DNA of 64,000 nt from Piscinibacter sp. XHJ-5. Its GTDB lineage: Bacteria; Pseudomonadota; Gammaproteobacteria; Burkholderiales; Burkholderiaceae_C. The notes beneath the pieces are model-generated. The model saw only the letters and a list, made by a program, of their open reading frames with translations. It did no database searches and had not been told where the DNA came from. Made by a program: the position numbers and the translations under genes. Each line of letters starts with the position of its first letter. Within the stretch, counting starts at the first letter, position 1. This document shows positions 10,290-21,435 of this stretch, in pieces. Location: positions 6,200,001 through 6,264,000 of the forward strand of contig NZ_CP123228.1 of assembly GCF_029855045.1 (NCBI RefSeq), given 5' to 3'.

Positions 10290-12485
<2,196 letters not shown>

Positions 12486-12505
12486 GGCTTGTCCTACCAT
12501 GGGGC

Positions 12506-13030
12506 ATGCCTCGCAGCGAACATCGCAAAGCCATCGCCGCGCGCTTCAGCCGCGAAGCGCAGCGCTTTGTCGAATGGGCCGACGGCAGCGCGATCGGTGA
12601 CCGCCTGACCGCGCCGCTGGCGCTGCGGCGCGTCGTGCTGCTCTACACCGCGGCCCTCGAGCTGCCGCAGCCGTGGAGCGAAGGCGTGTCCGCGCGCGCC
12701 GAGGAGGTGCCGGTGTTCCTCGAGGCGCGGCTCAACCAGGTGCGGCTGCGCGCGGCGGCGATACCGCTGCAGCACTACAGCGAGATCTTCAGCCCGCTGG
12801 TGCCGCCCGACCAGCCGGTGGTGGGCGACCTGGCGGACGACCTGGTCGCCATCTATCGCGACGTCGCGCTGGGGCAGCACCTGCACGCCGGCGGACGTGT
12901 CGACGACGCGCTGTGGCAGTGGGGCTTCGGCTTCCAGATGCGTTGGGGCCAGCACGCCTCCTCCGCCATCCGGGCACTCCACTGTTACCTGGCGCAGGAA
13001 GATCCGAGCGGGCTGTGCGCATCGGACTGA
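12506..13030 (+). CDS. DUF5063-type protein, function unknown
   Basis: A 174-aa protein from ATG 12506. The pattern 'LLYTAALELP', 'YSEIFSPLVP', 'LADDLVAIYRDVALGQHLHAGGRVDDALWQWGFGFQMRWGQHASSAIRALH' matches the DUF5063 layout (small, helical, conserved Trp and His near the C-terminus). No function is established that I know of. The last 16 bases overlap the next gene, so the two are translationally coupled. Confidence 0.7.
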   Translation: MPRSEHRKAIAARFSREAQRFVEWADGSAIGDRLTAPLALRRVVLLYTAALELPQPWSEGVSARAEEVPVFLEARLNQVRLRAAAIPLQHYSEIFSPLVPPDQPVVGDLADDLVAIYRDVALGQHLHAGGRVDDALWQWGFGFQMRWGQHASSAIRALHCYLAQEDPSGLCASD

Positions 13031-13473
13031 TCTCCGACACCCACGGTCTGCTGCGCGAGGAAGCGGTCGCCGCGCTGCAGGGCAGCGAGCGGATCGTGCA
13101 TGCCGGCGACATCGTCGATCCGCAGATTCTGGAAGCGCTCGCGCGCATCGCGCCGGTGACCGCCGTGCGCGGCAACAACGACCAGGGCGCGTGGGCGCTG
13201 GCGCTGCCGGAAACGGCCGTGCTGCAGGCCGGCGCGATCAGCATCCTCGTCATCCACGACCTCAAGACCCTGCGCGCCGGCGCCGCGGCGGGACACCAGG
13301 TCGTCGTGTCGGGTCATTCGCACCAGCCGAAGGTGGAACGGCGCGCCGGCGTGCTTCATGTGAATCCGGGCAGCGCGGGACCGAGGAGGTTCAGGCTGCC
13401 GATCTCGCTGGGACGTCTGGACATCGACGGCGCCGAGGTCAGCGCAGCGCTGATTCACCTGCAGGTCGGCTGA
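13015..13473 (+). CDS. YfcE-type metallophosphoesterase
   Basis: A 152-aa protein with a GTG start at 13015. The frame has no ATG near the conserved N-terminus, and (V)RIGLISDTHG follows at once. All metal-ligand motifs are present: SDTH, GDIVD, GNND, IHD and GHSHQ. This is the small single-domain calcineurin-like phosphodiesterase family (YfcE/MJ0936). These enzymes hydrolyse phosphodiesters in vitro, and their physiological substrates are mostly unknown. It overlaps the DUF5063 gene by 16 bp. Confidence 0.88.
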   Translation: MRIGLISDTHGLLREEAVAALQGSERIVHAGDIVDPQILEALARIAPVTAVRGNNDQGAWALALPETAVLQAGAISILVIHDLKTLRAGAAAGHQVVVSGHSHQPKVERRAGVLHVNPGSAGPRRFRLPISLGRLDIDGAEVSAALIHLQVG

Positions 13474-13488
13474 AGCGCGGAAAGCACG

Positions 13489-14919
13489 CTACGAAGACAC
13501 CAGGGCATCGTCCGCTTCGGCGTGCCGCCGCGATGCCGGCGCTGCGATGATGCGCTGCACCTTGCCGCTGCGTCCGCGTGTGAGCGCGCGGTCGCACTCC
13601 AGGACGACCTCGAGGGGCGCCAGCCCGTGGCGCCGGGCGAACGAGCGCAGCGCCTCGGCTCCGCGCGCCAACGCCGCCTCGCCTTCGACGCCTGCGAGAG
13701 GCAGCCGCAGCACCAGCGTGCTCGCATCGCGCTGCTCCAGCTGGAAATGGAAGAGCTGCGCATCGTCCTCGAGCACCGTGGTCAGCGCGAGCGGCAGCAG
13801 GGTGGCCAGCCGACCATCGCCACCGAGCAGTCGCAGCGGCTCGTCATGGCGGCCATGAACCTCGATCACCGGGAAGGGCGAGCCGCAGCCGCAAGGTTCG
13901 TCGTGCACCCGGATCCGGTCGCCGATGTCGAAGCGGATGATCGGCTGCACCTCGTTGCCCAGGTTGGTGATCAGCGTCGAATGCGACATCTCGCCGGCGG
14001 GCACCGGCCGCTGCTGCGCATCCACGGGCTCGATGAGCACCCAGTCCGTGTTGGCATGCATCCGGCCATGGCTGCACTCCCAGCCGATCGGCAGGAACTC
14101 CGACGTGCCGTAGCTGTTGCTGACCGTGCAGCCGAAGGTCTGTGCCACACGGCGGCGCACCGTCGGGCTCAGCGTCTCGCCGCCGGTCCACACCTCCTTC
14201 GGCTTGATGACCAGCGTGCCGCGGCCGAACTCTTCGGCCAGCAGCGCGGCCGCCGTCGGATAGGTCACGATCACGGTCGGCTCGAAGCGGTTGAGGTCGG
14301 CGACGAGATCGGCGGTGGGCGACAGGATGGAGAAGCTGCGCATCGCGTTGGCCATCCATCGATTGATGCGCCGCAGCCGCTGCGCCGACACCTCGCTGGC
14401 GAAATGCCCCGTGGTGGCGCCGATGAAGGCGATGCGCTCGGCGATGCACAGCGGATCGAGCATGCGCTGCCACGGCCGCGGCAGCGGACGCCGCAGCGCT
14501 TCCAGGGCGTCGTAGATGGCCAGCGTCTGCACGTCCTGCACGAAGATGCCCGGCTCGCCGCTGGTGCCCGAGCTCTCCCACACCAGATAGCGATCGAGGT
14601 AGGGCTCGCCGATGCGCCGGCGATCGGAGATGAAGGCCTGGAGCTCATTCAGCTTGAGACGCGGATCGGTCACCCAGTCGTCGAATCGCTGCATCAGTTC
14701 CGGCTTGGACACCACCGGCAGCTCCTGCAGGCGCACCGTGGACGGATCGCGTCCGCGCAGCAGCGGCCGGTAGTACGCCGAGCTCGCCCCGACCGATTGC
14801 AGCAGGCGTGCCAGGCGCGTGGCCTGCAGCGCTGCGAGGCGCTGCGGCGTCTGCTGCGCGGCCGTCAGCACCTTGAGGCCGAGCGATCCGAACAGCACGG
14901 GATCGAAGACCGTGGACAC
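13489..14919 (-). CDS. Phenylacetate-CoA ligase-like adenylate-forming enzyme
   Basis: A 476-aa protein. The AMP-binding loop is 'ESSGTSGEPGIF' near residues 114-125, and the A5-type motif is 'NSYGTSEFLPIGWEC'. A short C-terminal domain ends in a GKV lysine stretch ('RGRSGKVQRI'). The architecture is the short PaaK branch of acyl-CoA synthetases, as in F390-synthetase or coenzyme-F390-like members, not a canonical PaaK. It sits ten bases downstream of a UspA gene and near boxR, suggesting activation of an aromatic acid. The substrate is unknown. Confidence 0.72.
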   Translation of the reverse strand: MSTVFDPVLFGSLGLKVLTAAQQTPQRLAALQATRLARLLQSVGASSAYYRPLLRGRDPSTVRLQELPVVSKPELMQRFDDWVTDPRLKLNELQAFISDRRRIGEPYLDRYLVWESSGTSGEPGIFVQDVQTLAIYDALEALRRPLPRPWQRMLDPLCIAERIAFIGATTGHFASEVSAQRLRRINRWMANAMRSFSILSPTADLVADLNRFEPTVIVTYPTAAALLAEEFGRGTLVIKPKEVWTGGETLSPTVRRRVAQTFGCTVSNSYGTSEFLPIGWECSHGRMHANTDWVLIEPVDAQQRPVPAGEMSHSTLITNLGNEVQPIIRFDIGDRIRVHDEPCGCGSPFPVIEVHGRHDEPLRLLGGDGRLATLLPLALTTVLEDDAQLFHFQLEQRDASTLVLRLPLAGVEGEAALARGAEALRSFARRHGLAPLEVVLECDRALTRGRSGKVQRIIAAPASRRHAEADDALVSS

Positions 14920-14928
14920 GGCAGTCTC

Positions 14929-15420
14929 TCAAGGCGGGTTGTCGGGCTGCTCCTGCACGCCGCCTTCGAGCGTGTCGGCCGCGCCCTCGGCTCGCTCGCC
15001 AGGTCGCACGATCATCACCGGCACGGGCGCGTGGCGCAGCAGCTCCTGCGCCACCGCACCGAATGCAGCGCTGCCCTCACCCATGCCGTGGGCGCCCATG
15101 ATGACCACGTCGCAGCCGTAGTTGTCGATGAGGTCGATCAGCGTGTGCGCCGGATCGCCGGTGGCGACCTCCATCTCGTGGTCGATGTCGGCTTCGTTCA
15201 GCAGCGCATCGGCGGCGGCCAACGCATGCGTGCCTGCCTCCGCGGCCATGCGGCGCAACGCCTGCGGATCGTGGACGACGACCATCTCGTACAGCGAGCT
15301 CGGCTCCTGCACGTTGGCGAGCACGAATTCCGCCTGCAGGCCGTCGCGCACGAGGCGGATCGCGTGGCGCACCGCCTCCAGGGACAGCGCCGAGCCATCG
15401 ACAGGCAGCAGGATCTTCAT
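14929..15420 (-). CDS. Universal stress protein (UspA family)
   Basis: A 163-aa protein with the single Usp fold: 'ILLPVDGSALSLEAVRHAI' at the start and the ATP-binding type 'GAHGMGEGSAAFGAVAQELLRHAPVPVMIVRP' at residues 108-140. It is followed by an acidic tail. Usp genes are often found in box-type benzoate clusters. This one lies between boxR and the ligase-like gene on the same strand, so it may be co-transcribed with the latter. Confidence 0.88.
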   Translation of the reverse strand: MKILLPVDGSALSLEAVRHAIRLVRDGLQAEFVLANVQEPSSLYEMVVVHDPQALRRMAAEAGTHALAAADALLNEADIDHEMEVATGDPAHTLIDLIDNYGCDVVIMGAHGMGEGSAAFGAVAQELLRHAPVPVMIVRPGERAEGAADTLEGGVQEQPDNPP

Positions 15421-15543
15421 CGCTCAACACCTCGCGCGGGAGTGGGAGGGGCGAGCTTGAGCGCGGTGGCGACCCCACGTCAAGTGCGGGCTCGCCTCGG
15501 ACCGAGGTGCATCCGGATGTGAGAAAGCCGGGTCAGGCCGACC

Positions 15544-16446
15544 CTAGGTCAGGCTGGCGCGCAGCTGCTCGCTCAGGCCGGCGAACGCCGCCTCCATCGT
15601 CTTGTCGCTCGTGTCGCAGACCGCGTCGGCCTTCGCGTAGAACGCCGCCCGGCTGTCGAGGATTCGCCGCAGATCGGCCATGGCCTCGACGTTGCCGTTC
15701 ATCGGTCGGGTGTCGCCCTGAGCGAGCACGCGGCTCATGTGCTCTTCGGGCGTGGCACGCACCCACACGGTGTAGCAGTGCGCCAGCAGCAGGTTGAAGG
15801 TGGCCGGCTCGGAGACGATGCCGCCGGGCGTCGCGATCACTGCGCGCGGAAAGCGCTGGATGGTGTCTTCCAGGGCGCGCCGCTCGTAGCGGCGATAGGC
15901 CTGCGGTCCGTACAGCGAATGGATCTCCGACAGGCTGCAGCCGGCCACGCCCTCGATCTGCCGGTTCAGCTCGACGAAAGGCACCACCCAGCTTTCGGCC
16001 AGCATGCGGCCCAGCGTGCTCTTGCCGGCACCGCGCAGGCCGATGAGCGCCACGCGCTGGCGCCGTGCCGACGCGCTGGCCGGTGCGCCGAACATCTCGG
16101 CCAGCGAGCCGCGCGCCTGCGCCAGCTCCGACTCGCTGCGGCCGCGCAGCAACTCGCGGATCATCAGCCACTCCGGCGAGCTGCTGTCGTCGCCGATCAG
16201 CTCGGCGAGCGTGCAATTGAGCGCCTGGGCCACCTGCCGCAGGAACTGGATCGACGCATTGCCCACGCCCATCTCGACGTTGGCCAGGTGCCGCTCGGAC
16301 ACGTCGGCGGCTCTCGCCAGCCCCTTGCGCGTGAGACCGCGACGCGCCCGCAGCGCGCGGGTGCGTTCGCCGAGGGCCTGCAGGAAGGGATCTTTCTCGA
16401 CGCCGAGGACCGGCTCGGGCGAGCTGACGGAGAGCTTGGCGGCCAC
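15544..16446 (-). CDS. boxR: Benzoyl-CoA-responsive repressor BoxR
   Basis: A 300-aa protein of very specific architecture. An XRE-type HTH lies at residues 23-80 ('RALRARRGLTRKGLARAADVSERHLANVEMG') followed by a shikimate-kinase-like domain from about 125. The P-loop is 'LIGLRGAGKSTLGRMLA', and 'VELNRQIEGVAGCSLSEIHSLYG' follows. This fusion is diagnostic of the BzdR/BoxR family, in which the kinase-like domain senses benzoyl-CoA. It faces benzoate-CoA ligase across 120 bp containing TGCA repeats, as expected for its operator. Confidence 0.92.
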   Translation of the reverse strand: MAAKLSVSSPEPVLGVEKDPFLQALGERTRALRARRGLTRKGLARAADVSERHLANVEMGVGNASIQFLRQVAQALNCTLAELIGDDSSSPEWLMIRELLRGRSESELAQARGSLAEMFGAPASASARRQRVALIGLRGAGKSTLGRMLAESWVVPFVELNRQIEGVAGCSLSEIHSLYGPQAYRRYERRALEDTIQRFPRAVIATPGGIVSEPATFNLLLAHCYTVWVRATPEEHMSRVLAQGDTRPMNGNVEAMADLRRILDSRAAFYAKADAVCDTSDKTMEAAFAGLSEQLRASLT

Positions 16447-16499
16447 GGGTTTGTCCGGTTCTTGAGCGCCAGGAGGCCTGGACTACACTGGGGTGGCAG

Positions 16500-16513
16500 T
16501 GCAACATATTGCA
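16500..16513. promoter_or_regulatory. Probable BoxR operator (TGCA-N6-TGCA)
   Basis: TGCAACATATTGCA is a palindrome of the form TGCA-N6-TGCA, located between the divergent boxR and bclA. Further TGCA tetramers follow at 16527-16530 and 16542-16545, so four half sites occur within 46 bp. The BzdR family is reported to bind TGCA-containing repeats. This match was recognised by eye only. Confidence 0.6.
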
Positions 16514-16566
16514 TTGCCACGCCGATTGCAAGCGCGTCGCCTGCATTATCCGGGAGGACCCCCGCG

Positions 16567-18096
16567 ATGGACACGATCGCTGCCGCGCCGCCGTCACGGT
16601 TCAACGTCGCACGCCACCTGCTCTCGGCCCACGGCGCCCGGCCCGGCAAGATCGCCTACATCGACGACAGCCGCCGCATCAGCTATGGCGAGCTCGACGC
16701 GCTGGTGCGGCGTTGCGCCGCCGGCCTGCTGCGCCTCGGGTTGCGGCCGGAGGAGCGGGTCCTGGTCCTGCTGCATGACAGCGTTCATTTCCCGATCGCC
16801 TTCCTCGGCGCGCTGTATGCAGGCGTCGTGCCGGTGCCCGTGAACACGCTGCTGACGGCCGCCGACTACGCCTACATGCTTCAGCACTGCCATGCGCAGG
16901 CAGTGCTCGCGTCGCCCGCGCTGCTCGACACCGCGCGGCAGGCCCTGTCGCTGGCGCGGCTCGACGTGCCGCTGATCGTGTCCGGCACGCCCGAGTTCGA
17001 CGCGCTGCTCGAAGCACCGCCCCTGGCCGACGCCGCCGACACCGGCGCCGACGACTTCGCCTTCTGGCTGTACTCGTCGGGCTCCACCGGCCGCCCCAAG
17101 GGCACGGTGCACACGCACGCCAATCTCTACTGGACCGCAGAGCTTTACGGCAAGGCAGTGCTCGACCTGCGCGACGACGACGTCGTGTTCTCCGCCGCGA
17201 AGTTGTTCTTCGCCTACGGCCTGGGCAACGCGCTGAGCTTTCCGTTGAGCGTCGGCGCGACGACCGTGCTGATGGCCGAGCGGCCCACCCCGGCGGCGGT
17301 GTTCCGGCGCTGGACCGAGCACGGCGTGACGGTGTTCTGCGGCGCACCCACCGGCTATGCGGGCATGCTGGCGTCGCCCGACCTGCCGGCGCGCTCGCAG
17401 GTGCGGCTGCGGCTGTGCTCGTCGGCCGGCGAAGCGCTGCCGCGCGACATCGGCGAGCGCTTCAGCGCGCATTTCGGCTGCGAGATCGTCGACGGCCTCG
17501 GTTCGACCGAGATGCTGCACATCTTCCTGTCGAACCGGCCGGGCGACGTGCACTACGGCAGCTCGGGACGCGTGGTGCCGGGCTATCGCCTGCGCCTGTG
17601 CGACGAGGCCGGCCGCGACGCGGCGCCCGGCGAGATCGGCGACCTTTTCGTCAGCGGCCCGAGCGCGGCGGTGATGTACTGGGGCAATCGCGAGCAGTCG
17701 CAGCGTACCTTCCAGGGCGAATGGACGCGCACAGGCGACAAGTACACGCGCGACGCCGACGGCCTGTACACCTACGCCGGGCGCAGCGACGACATGCTGA
17801 AGGTGAGCGGCATGTACGTCTCGCCGTTCGAGGTGGAGGCCACGCTGATGCAGCACGGCTCGGTCCTCGAGGCGGCGGTGATCGGCAAGCCGGACGAGCA
17901 CGGGCTGACACGAACCAAGGCCTTCGTCGTGCTGCGCCCGGGACAACAGGCGAGCGAGGCCGAGCTCAAGGCCTTCGTGAAGGACCGGCTCGCGCCCTAC
18001 AAGTACCCACGCGAGATCGAGTTCATCGCCGAGCTGCCGAAGACCGCCACCGGAAAGATCCAGCGCTTCCGGCTGCGCGAGCGGGAGCGCGCCTGA
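16567..18096 (+). CDS. bclA: Benzoate-CoA ligase
   Basis: A 509-aa protein. The AMP-binding signature is 'LYSSGSTGRPKGTVHTHANLYWTAELY', the ATP/acyl motif 'DGLGSTEMLHIFLSNRPGDVHYGSSG', the hinge 'YAGRSDDMLKVSGMYVSPFEVE' and the C-terminal lysine in 'KTATGKIQRFRLR'. The STEMLHIFLS and KLFFAYGLGN stretches are typical of benzoate/4-hydroxybenzoate-CoA ligases. It activates benzoate to benzoyl-CoA with ATP and CoA. It is divergent from boxR and followed by a Liv-type transporter in the same direction, which is the expected aerobic box arrangement. boxABCD are not in the window. Confidence 0.9.
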   Translation: MDTIAAAPPSRFNVARHLLSAHGARPGKIAYIDDSRRISYGELDALVRRCAAGLLRLGLRPEERVLVLLHDSVHFPIAFLGALYAGVVPVPVNTLLTAADYAYMLQHCHAQAVLASPALLDTARQALSLARLDVPLIVSGTPEFDALLEAPPLADAADTGADDFAFWLYSSGSTGRPKGTVHTHANLYWTAELYGKAVLDLRDDDVVFSAAKLFFAYGLGNALSFPLSVGATTVLMAERPTPAAVFRRWTEHGVTVFCGAPTGYAGMLASPDLPARSQVRLRLCSSAGEALPRDIGERFSAHFGCEIVDGLGSTEMLHIFLSNRPGDVHYGSSGRVVPGYRLRLCDEAGRDAAPGEIGDLFVSGPSAAVMYWGNREQSQRTFQGEWTRTGDKYTRDADGLYTYAGRSDDMLKVSGMYVSPFEVEATLMQHGSVLEAAVIGKPDEHGLTRTKAFVVLRPGQQASEAELKAFVKDRLAPYKYPREIEFIAELPKTATGKIQRFRLRERERA

Positions 18097-18184
18097 CGTT
18101 GGCCGATGAAACCACCGATTCGCGGCGTCCGCCCCGCTCGCTACCATGCGGCGGCACCCTGAATCGAAGCCACTGGAGAACTCG

Positions 18185-19345
18185 ATGAAGACCCTTTCGA
18201 CGCTCACGGCCGCGGCGCTGCTCGGCCTTGCGGTCAACGTGCACGCACAGTCCGCCGCACCGATCAAGGTGGGCCTGATGCTGCCCTACACCGGCACCTA
18301 CGCGGCGCTCGGCAACATGATCGAGAACGGCTTCAAGCTGTATGTGCAGGAGCAGGGCGGCAAGCTCGCCGGCCGCGAGATCCAGTACTTCAAGGTCGAC
18401 GATGAATCCGAGCCGTCCAAGGCCACCGACAACGTCAACAAGCTGATCAAGCGCGACCAGGTCGACGTGCTCGTCGGCACCGTGCACTCCGGCGTGGCGC
18501 TGGCGATGGCCAAGGCAGCCAAGGAAAGCAACACGCTGCTCATCATTCCCAACGCCGGCGCCGGCGCGATCACCGGGCCGATGTGCGGGCCCAACATCGT
18601 GCGCAGCTCGTTCTCCAACTGGCAGCCGGGCTACGCCATGGGCGTCGTCGCCGGCCAGCGCGGCCACAAGCGCGCAATGACGATCACCTGGAACTACGCC
18701 GCTGGCGCCGAGACGGTCAAGGGCTTCACCGAAGGCTTCGAGAAGGGCGGCGGCAAGGTGATCAAGGACCTCACGCTGCCCTTCCCCAATGTCGAGTTCC
18801 AGGCCCTGCTCACCGAGATCGCGGCACAGAAGCCTGACGCGGTGTATGCGTTCTTCGCCGGCGGCGGTGCGGTCAAGTTCGTCAAGGACTACGCCGCGGC
18901 CGGCCTCAACAAGTCGATCCCGCTCTACGGCCCCGGCTTCCTGACCGACGGCACGCTGGAGGCGCAGGGTCCGGCGGCGCAGGGCCTGCTGACCACGCTG
19001 CACTACGCCGACAACCTCGACACGCCGCGCAACAACGCCTTCCGCAAGAGTTTCGCGTTGACCTACAAGACCAACGCCGACGTCTACGCCGTGCAGGGCT
19101 ACGACGCGGCGCAGCTGCTCGGCGCCGGTCTCGCGGCCGCCAAGGGCGACCTGGGCAAGCGCGACGTGGTCACGGCCGCGATGCGCAAGGCGGTGGTCGA
19201 CAGCCCGCGCGGCAAGTTCACCATCTCGGCGGCAGGCAACCCGGTGCAGGACATGTACCTGCGAGAAGCCAAGGGCGTGAACAACGAGTTCAAGAGCATC
19301 GCCGTGAAATCGCTGTCGGATCCGGCGCAGGGCTGCAGGATGTGA
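18185..19345 (+). CDS. Liv-type ABC transporter substrate-binding protein (probably aromatic acid)
   Basis: A 386-aa protein from ATG 18185, chosen because a clean signal peptide follows ('KTLSTLTAAALLGLAVNVHAQS', cleavage after about residue 22). The mature part is a periplasmic binding protein of the peripla_BP_6 family ('IKVGLMLPYTGTYAALGNMIENGFKLYVQEQGGKLAGREIQY'). It is the first gene of a complete importer encoded after bclA. The context suggests benzoate or a related aromatic acid as ligand in place of branched-chain amino acids. That is inference. Confidence 0.85.
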   Translation: MKTLSTLTAAALLGLAVNVHAQSAAPIKVGLMLPYTGTYAALGNMIENGFKLYVQEQGGKLAGREIQYFKVDDESEPSKATDNVNKLIKRDQVDVLVGTVHSGVALAMAKAAKESNTLLIIPNAGAGAITGPMCGPNIVRSSFSNWQPGYAMGVVAGQRGHKRAMTITWNYAAGAETVKGFTEGFEKGGGKVIKDLTLPFPNVEFQALLTEIAAQKPDAVYAFFAGGGAVKFVKDYAAAGLNKSIPLYGPGFLTDGTLEAQGPAAQGLLTTLHYADNLDTPRNNAFRKSFALTYKTNADVYAVQGYDAAQLLGAGLAAAKGDLGKRDVVTAAMRKAVVDSPRGKFTISAAGNPVQDMYLREAKGVNNEFKSIAVKSLSDPAQGCRM

Positions 19346-19421
19346 GCCCCCCAGTCGCTGCGCTCCGGCCCCCCAGGGGCTCCGCCTGGCGGACCGGCGG
19401 AGCCGGATCCGCGGGCGTGGC
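19346..19421. repeat. Intergenic repeat, copy 1 (core GGACCGGC-NN-AGCCGGATCCGCGG)
   Basis: The gap between the binding-protein and permease genes holds a GC-rich element with the 24-bp core at 19391-19414. The same core recurs at 38176-38199 with 22 of 24 positions identical. In both places a C-run and G-run (ccccccaggggc / cccccgcagggg) lie 15-25 bp before the core. It looks like a dispersed intergenic repeat of this lineage. Confidence 0.65.
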
Positions 19422-19466
19422 TTGAGGGGTGCTCGCTTTGCTTCGCTTGCTTTTCTGGCCACTGCC

Positions 19467-20339
19467 TTGGATCTCGCCACTTTTCTTGTCCAGTGCCTGA
19501 ATGCGGTTCAGTACGGGCTGCTGCTGTTCCTGGTGGCCAGCGGGCTGACGCTGATCTTCGGGATCATGGGGGTCATCAATCTCGCGCACGGCAGCTTCTA
19601 CATGCTGGGCGCGTACCTCGCGTTCGTGCTGGCGCCGTTCTTCGCCGACAGCTTCCTGCTGATGCTGCTGGTCGGGGTGGCGCTGTCGGCGGTGTTCGGC
19701 TTCGTGCTCGAGTGGGTCTTCTTCAGCTTTCTCTACCAGCGTGAGCACCTGCAGCAGGTGCTCATGACCTATGCGCTGATCCTCGTGTTCGAGGAGGCCC
19801 GCTCCATGCTCGTCGGCAACGACGTGCACGGCGTGCCCATTCCGGCATGGCTGGCCGGCAGCTTCGAGCTGGGCGCGCTGATGTCGTACCCCTGGTACCG
19901 GCTCTTCGCGTCGGCGGCGTGCATCGTGCTCGCCGCCCTGCTGTACCTGGTCGTCCACAAGACGCGCCTGGGCATGATGATCCGCGCCGGGGCCAGCAAC
20001 CGCGACATGGTGCGCGGGCTGGGGATCGACATCACCCTGCTGTATCGCATCGTCTTCGCCGGCGGCGTCGCGCTGGCGGCCCTCGCCGGCATGATCGCCG
20101 CGCCGATGTCCTCGGTGTACCCCGGCATGGGATCGAGCGTGCTCATCATCTGCTTCGTCGTCGTCGTGATCGGCGGCATCGGCTCGATCACCGGCGCGCT
20201 CGTCGCCTCGCTGCTGGTCGGCTTCGTCGACACCTTCGGCAAGGTGTTCTTCGCCGAGGTCAGCGGCATCGGCGTGTATCTGCTGATGGCGATCATCCTC
20301 GTGTGGCGGCCGGAGGGGCTGATGAAGGGCCGGGCATGA
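19467..20339 (+). CDS. Liv-type ABC transporter permease (LivH family)
   Basis: A 290-aa protein. TTG 19467 is favoured because family members start '(M)DLATFLVQCLNAVQYGLLLFLVASGLTLIFGIMGVINLAHGSFYMLGAY', exactly what follows. An earlier TTG at 19422 falls at the end of the repeat element. About eight membrane spans are visible. The permease forms the inner-membrane channel with the next permease gene. The non-ATG start and the inserted repeat suggest reduced or uncoupled translation relative to the binding protein. Confidence 0.85.
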   Translation: MDLATFLVQCLNAVQYGLLLFLVASGLTLIFGIMGVINLAHGSFYMLGAYLAFVLAPFFADSFLLMLLVGVALSAVFGFVLEWVFFSFLYQREHLQQVLMTYALILVFEEARSMLVGNDVHGVPIPAWLAGSFELGALMSYPWYRLFASAACIVLAALLYLVVHKTRLGMMIRAGASNRDMVRGLGIDITLLYRIVFAGGVALAALAGMIAAPMSSVYPGMGSSVLIICFVVVVIGGIGSITGALVASLLVGFVDTFGKVFFAEVSGIGVYLLMAIILVWRPEGLMKGRA

Positions 20340-20376
20340 GCACTCATGCCGCAGCCCGCAGCGCGGAGGCATTCCG

Positions 20377-21435
20377 ATGAACCCGAGGTTCGCCTGGGTG
20401 CTTCCGGTCATCGTCGCGGTGATGCTCGCTGCGCTGCCGGCCGTGCTCACGCCGTACACCCACGACCTCGTCGTCAAGATCGCGATCTACGCGGTGTTCG
20501 CGCTGAGCCTCGAGCTGCTGGTCGGCATGACCGGCCTGGTGAGCCTGGGCCACGCGGCCTTTCTCGGCATCGGCGCCTACCTCACAGTGCTCGCCTCGGG
20601 CGCGTCCGGGAGCGCCTCGGTCCTGTGGCTGCTGCCGGCGGCGGTCGGCGCTTCGGCGCTCTACGCATTGTTCGTCGGCGCGCTGAGCCTGCGCACCAAG
20701 GGCGTGTACTTCATCATGGTCACGCTGGCGTTCGCGCAGATGGCGTACTTCGTGTTCCACGACACCAAGCTGGGCGGCGGCAGCGACGGCATCTTCCTGT
20801 ACGCCAAGCCGGTGCTCGACGTGGGCGGGCGCGCCTGGCTCCGACTCGACGACAAGCAGCACGTCTACTACACGGTGCTCGCGGCACTGGTCATCACCTA
20901 CGGCGTGCTGGCGCTGATCCGGCGCTCGCGCTTCGGACACGCGCTGGCGGGCATCCGCGTCAACGAGCAGCGCATGCGCGCCGCCGGCTTTCGAACCTAT
21001 GGCTACAAGCTCGCGGCCTTCGTCATCGCCGGCGCGCTCGCGGGCCTGGCCGGCTTCCTGCTCGCGGTCAAGGACGGCGCGGTCAACCCCGAGCTGCTGA
21101 GCTGGCACGAATCGGGCGCCGTGCTGCTGATGCTGATCCTGGGCGGCATCGGCCACCTGCGCGGCGCGGTCATCGGTGCCGTCGTGTTCACGCTGCTGCG
21201 CGAGCTGTTCCAGACCGAGGCGCTCGTCGGCTCGCTGGCCGCGCACTGGCAGATGACGCTGGGCTTCACGATCATCGCCTTCGTCGCGCTGATGCCGCAC
21301 GGACTCATCGGCTCGGGCATACGGCGCTCGCAGCGCCTGCGCCAGCCGCCGCGGCGGCCGCATGTGGAGCTGCCGGCCGACGCCGAGAGCACCATCCTGC
21401 AGACGCGGCCCAGCCCGGAGGTGCGCGATGCATGA
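20377..21435 (+). CDS. Liv-type ABC transporter permease (LivM family)
   Basis: A 352-aa protein with multiple membrane spans and the LivM signature 'YAVFALSLELLVGMTGLVSLGHAAFLGIGAYLTVLAS'. It also has the cytoplasmic EAA-like loop 'RRSRFGHALAGIRVNEQRMRAAGFRTYGYKLAAFVIAGALAGLAGFLLA'. A hydrophilic C-terminal tail of about 40 residues extends past the usual end. It overlaps the following ATPase gene by eight bases. Confidence 0.9.
   Translation: MNPRFAWVLPVIVAVMLAALPAVLTPYTHDLVVKIAIYAVFALSLELLVGMTGLVSLGHAAFLGIGAYLTVLASGASGSASVLWLLPAAVGASALYALFVGALSLRTKGVYFIMVTLAFAQMAYFVFHDTKLGGGSDGIFLYAKPVLDVGGRAWLRLDDKQHVYYTVLAALVITYGVLALIRRSRFGHALAGIRVNEQRMRAAGFRTYGYKLAAFVIAGALAGLAGFLLAVKDGAVNPELLSWHESGAVLLMLILGGIGHLRGAVIGAVVFTLLRELFQTEALVGSLAAHWQMTLGFTIIAFVALMPHGLIGSGIRRSQRLRQPPRRPHVELPADAESTILQTRPSPEVRDA

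Noticed and set aside
13489..14919. Canonical PaaK
   Set aside because: No other paa genes are present, and the sequence differs from typical PaaK in the region after the AMP loop, so only a family-level call is given.
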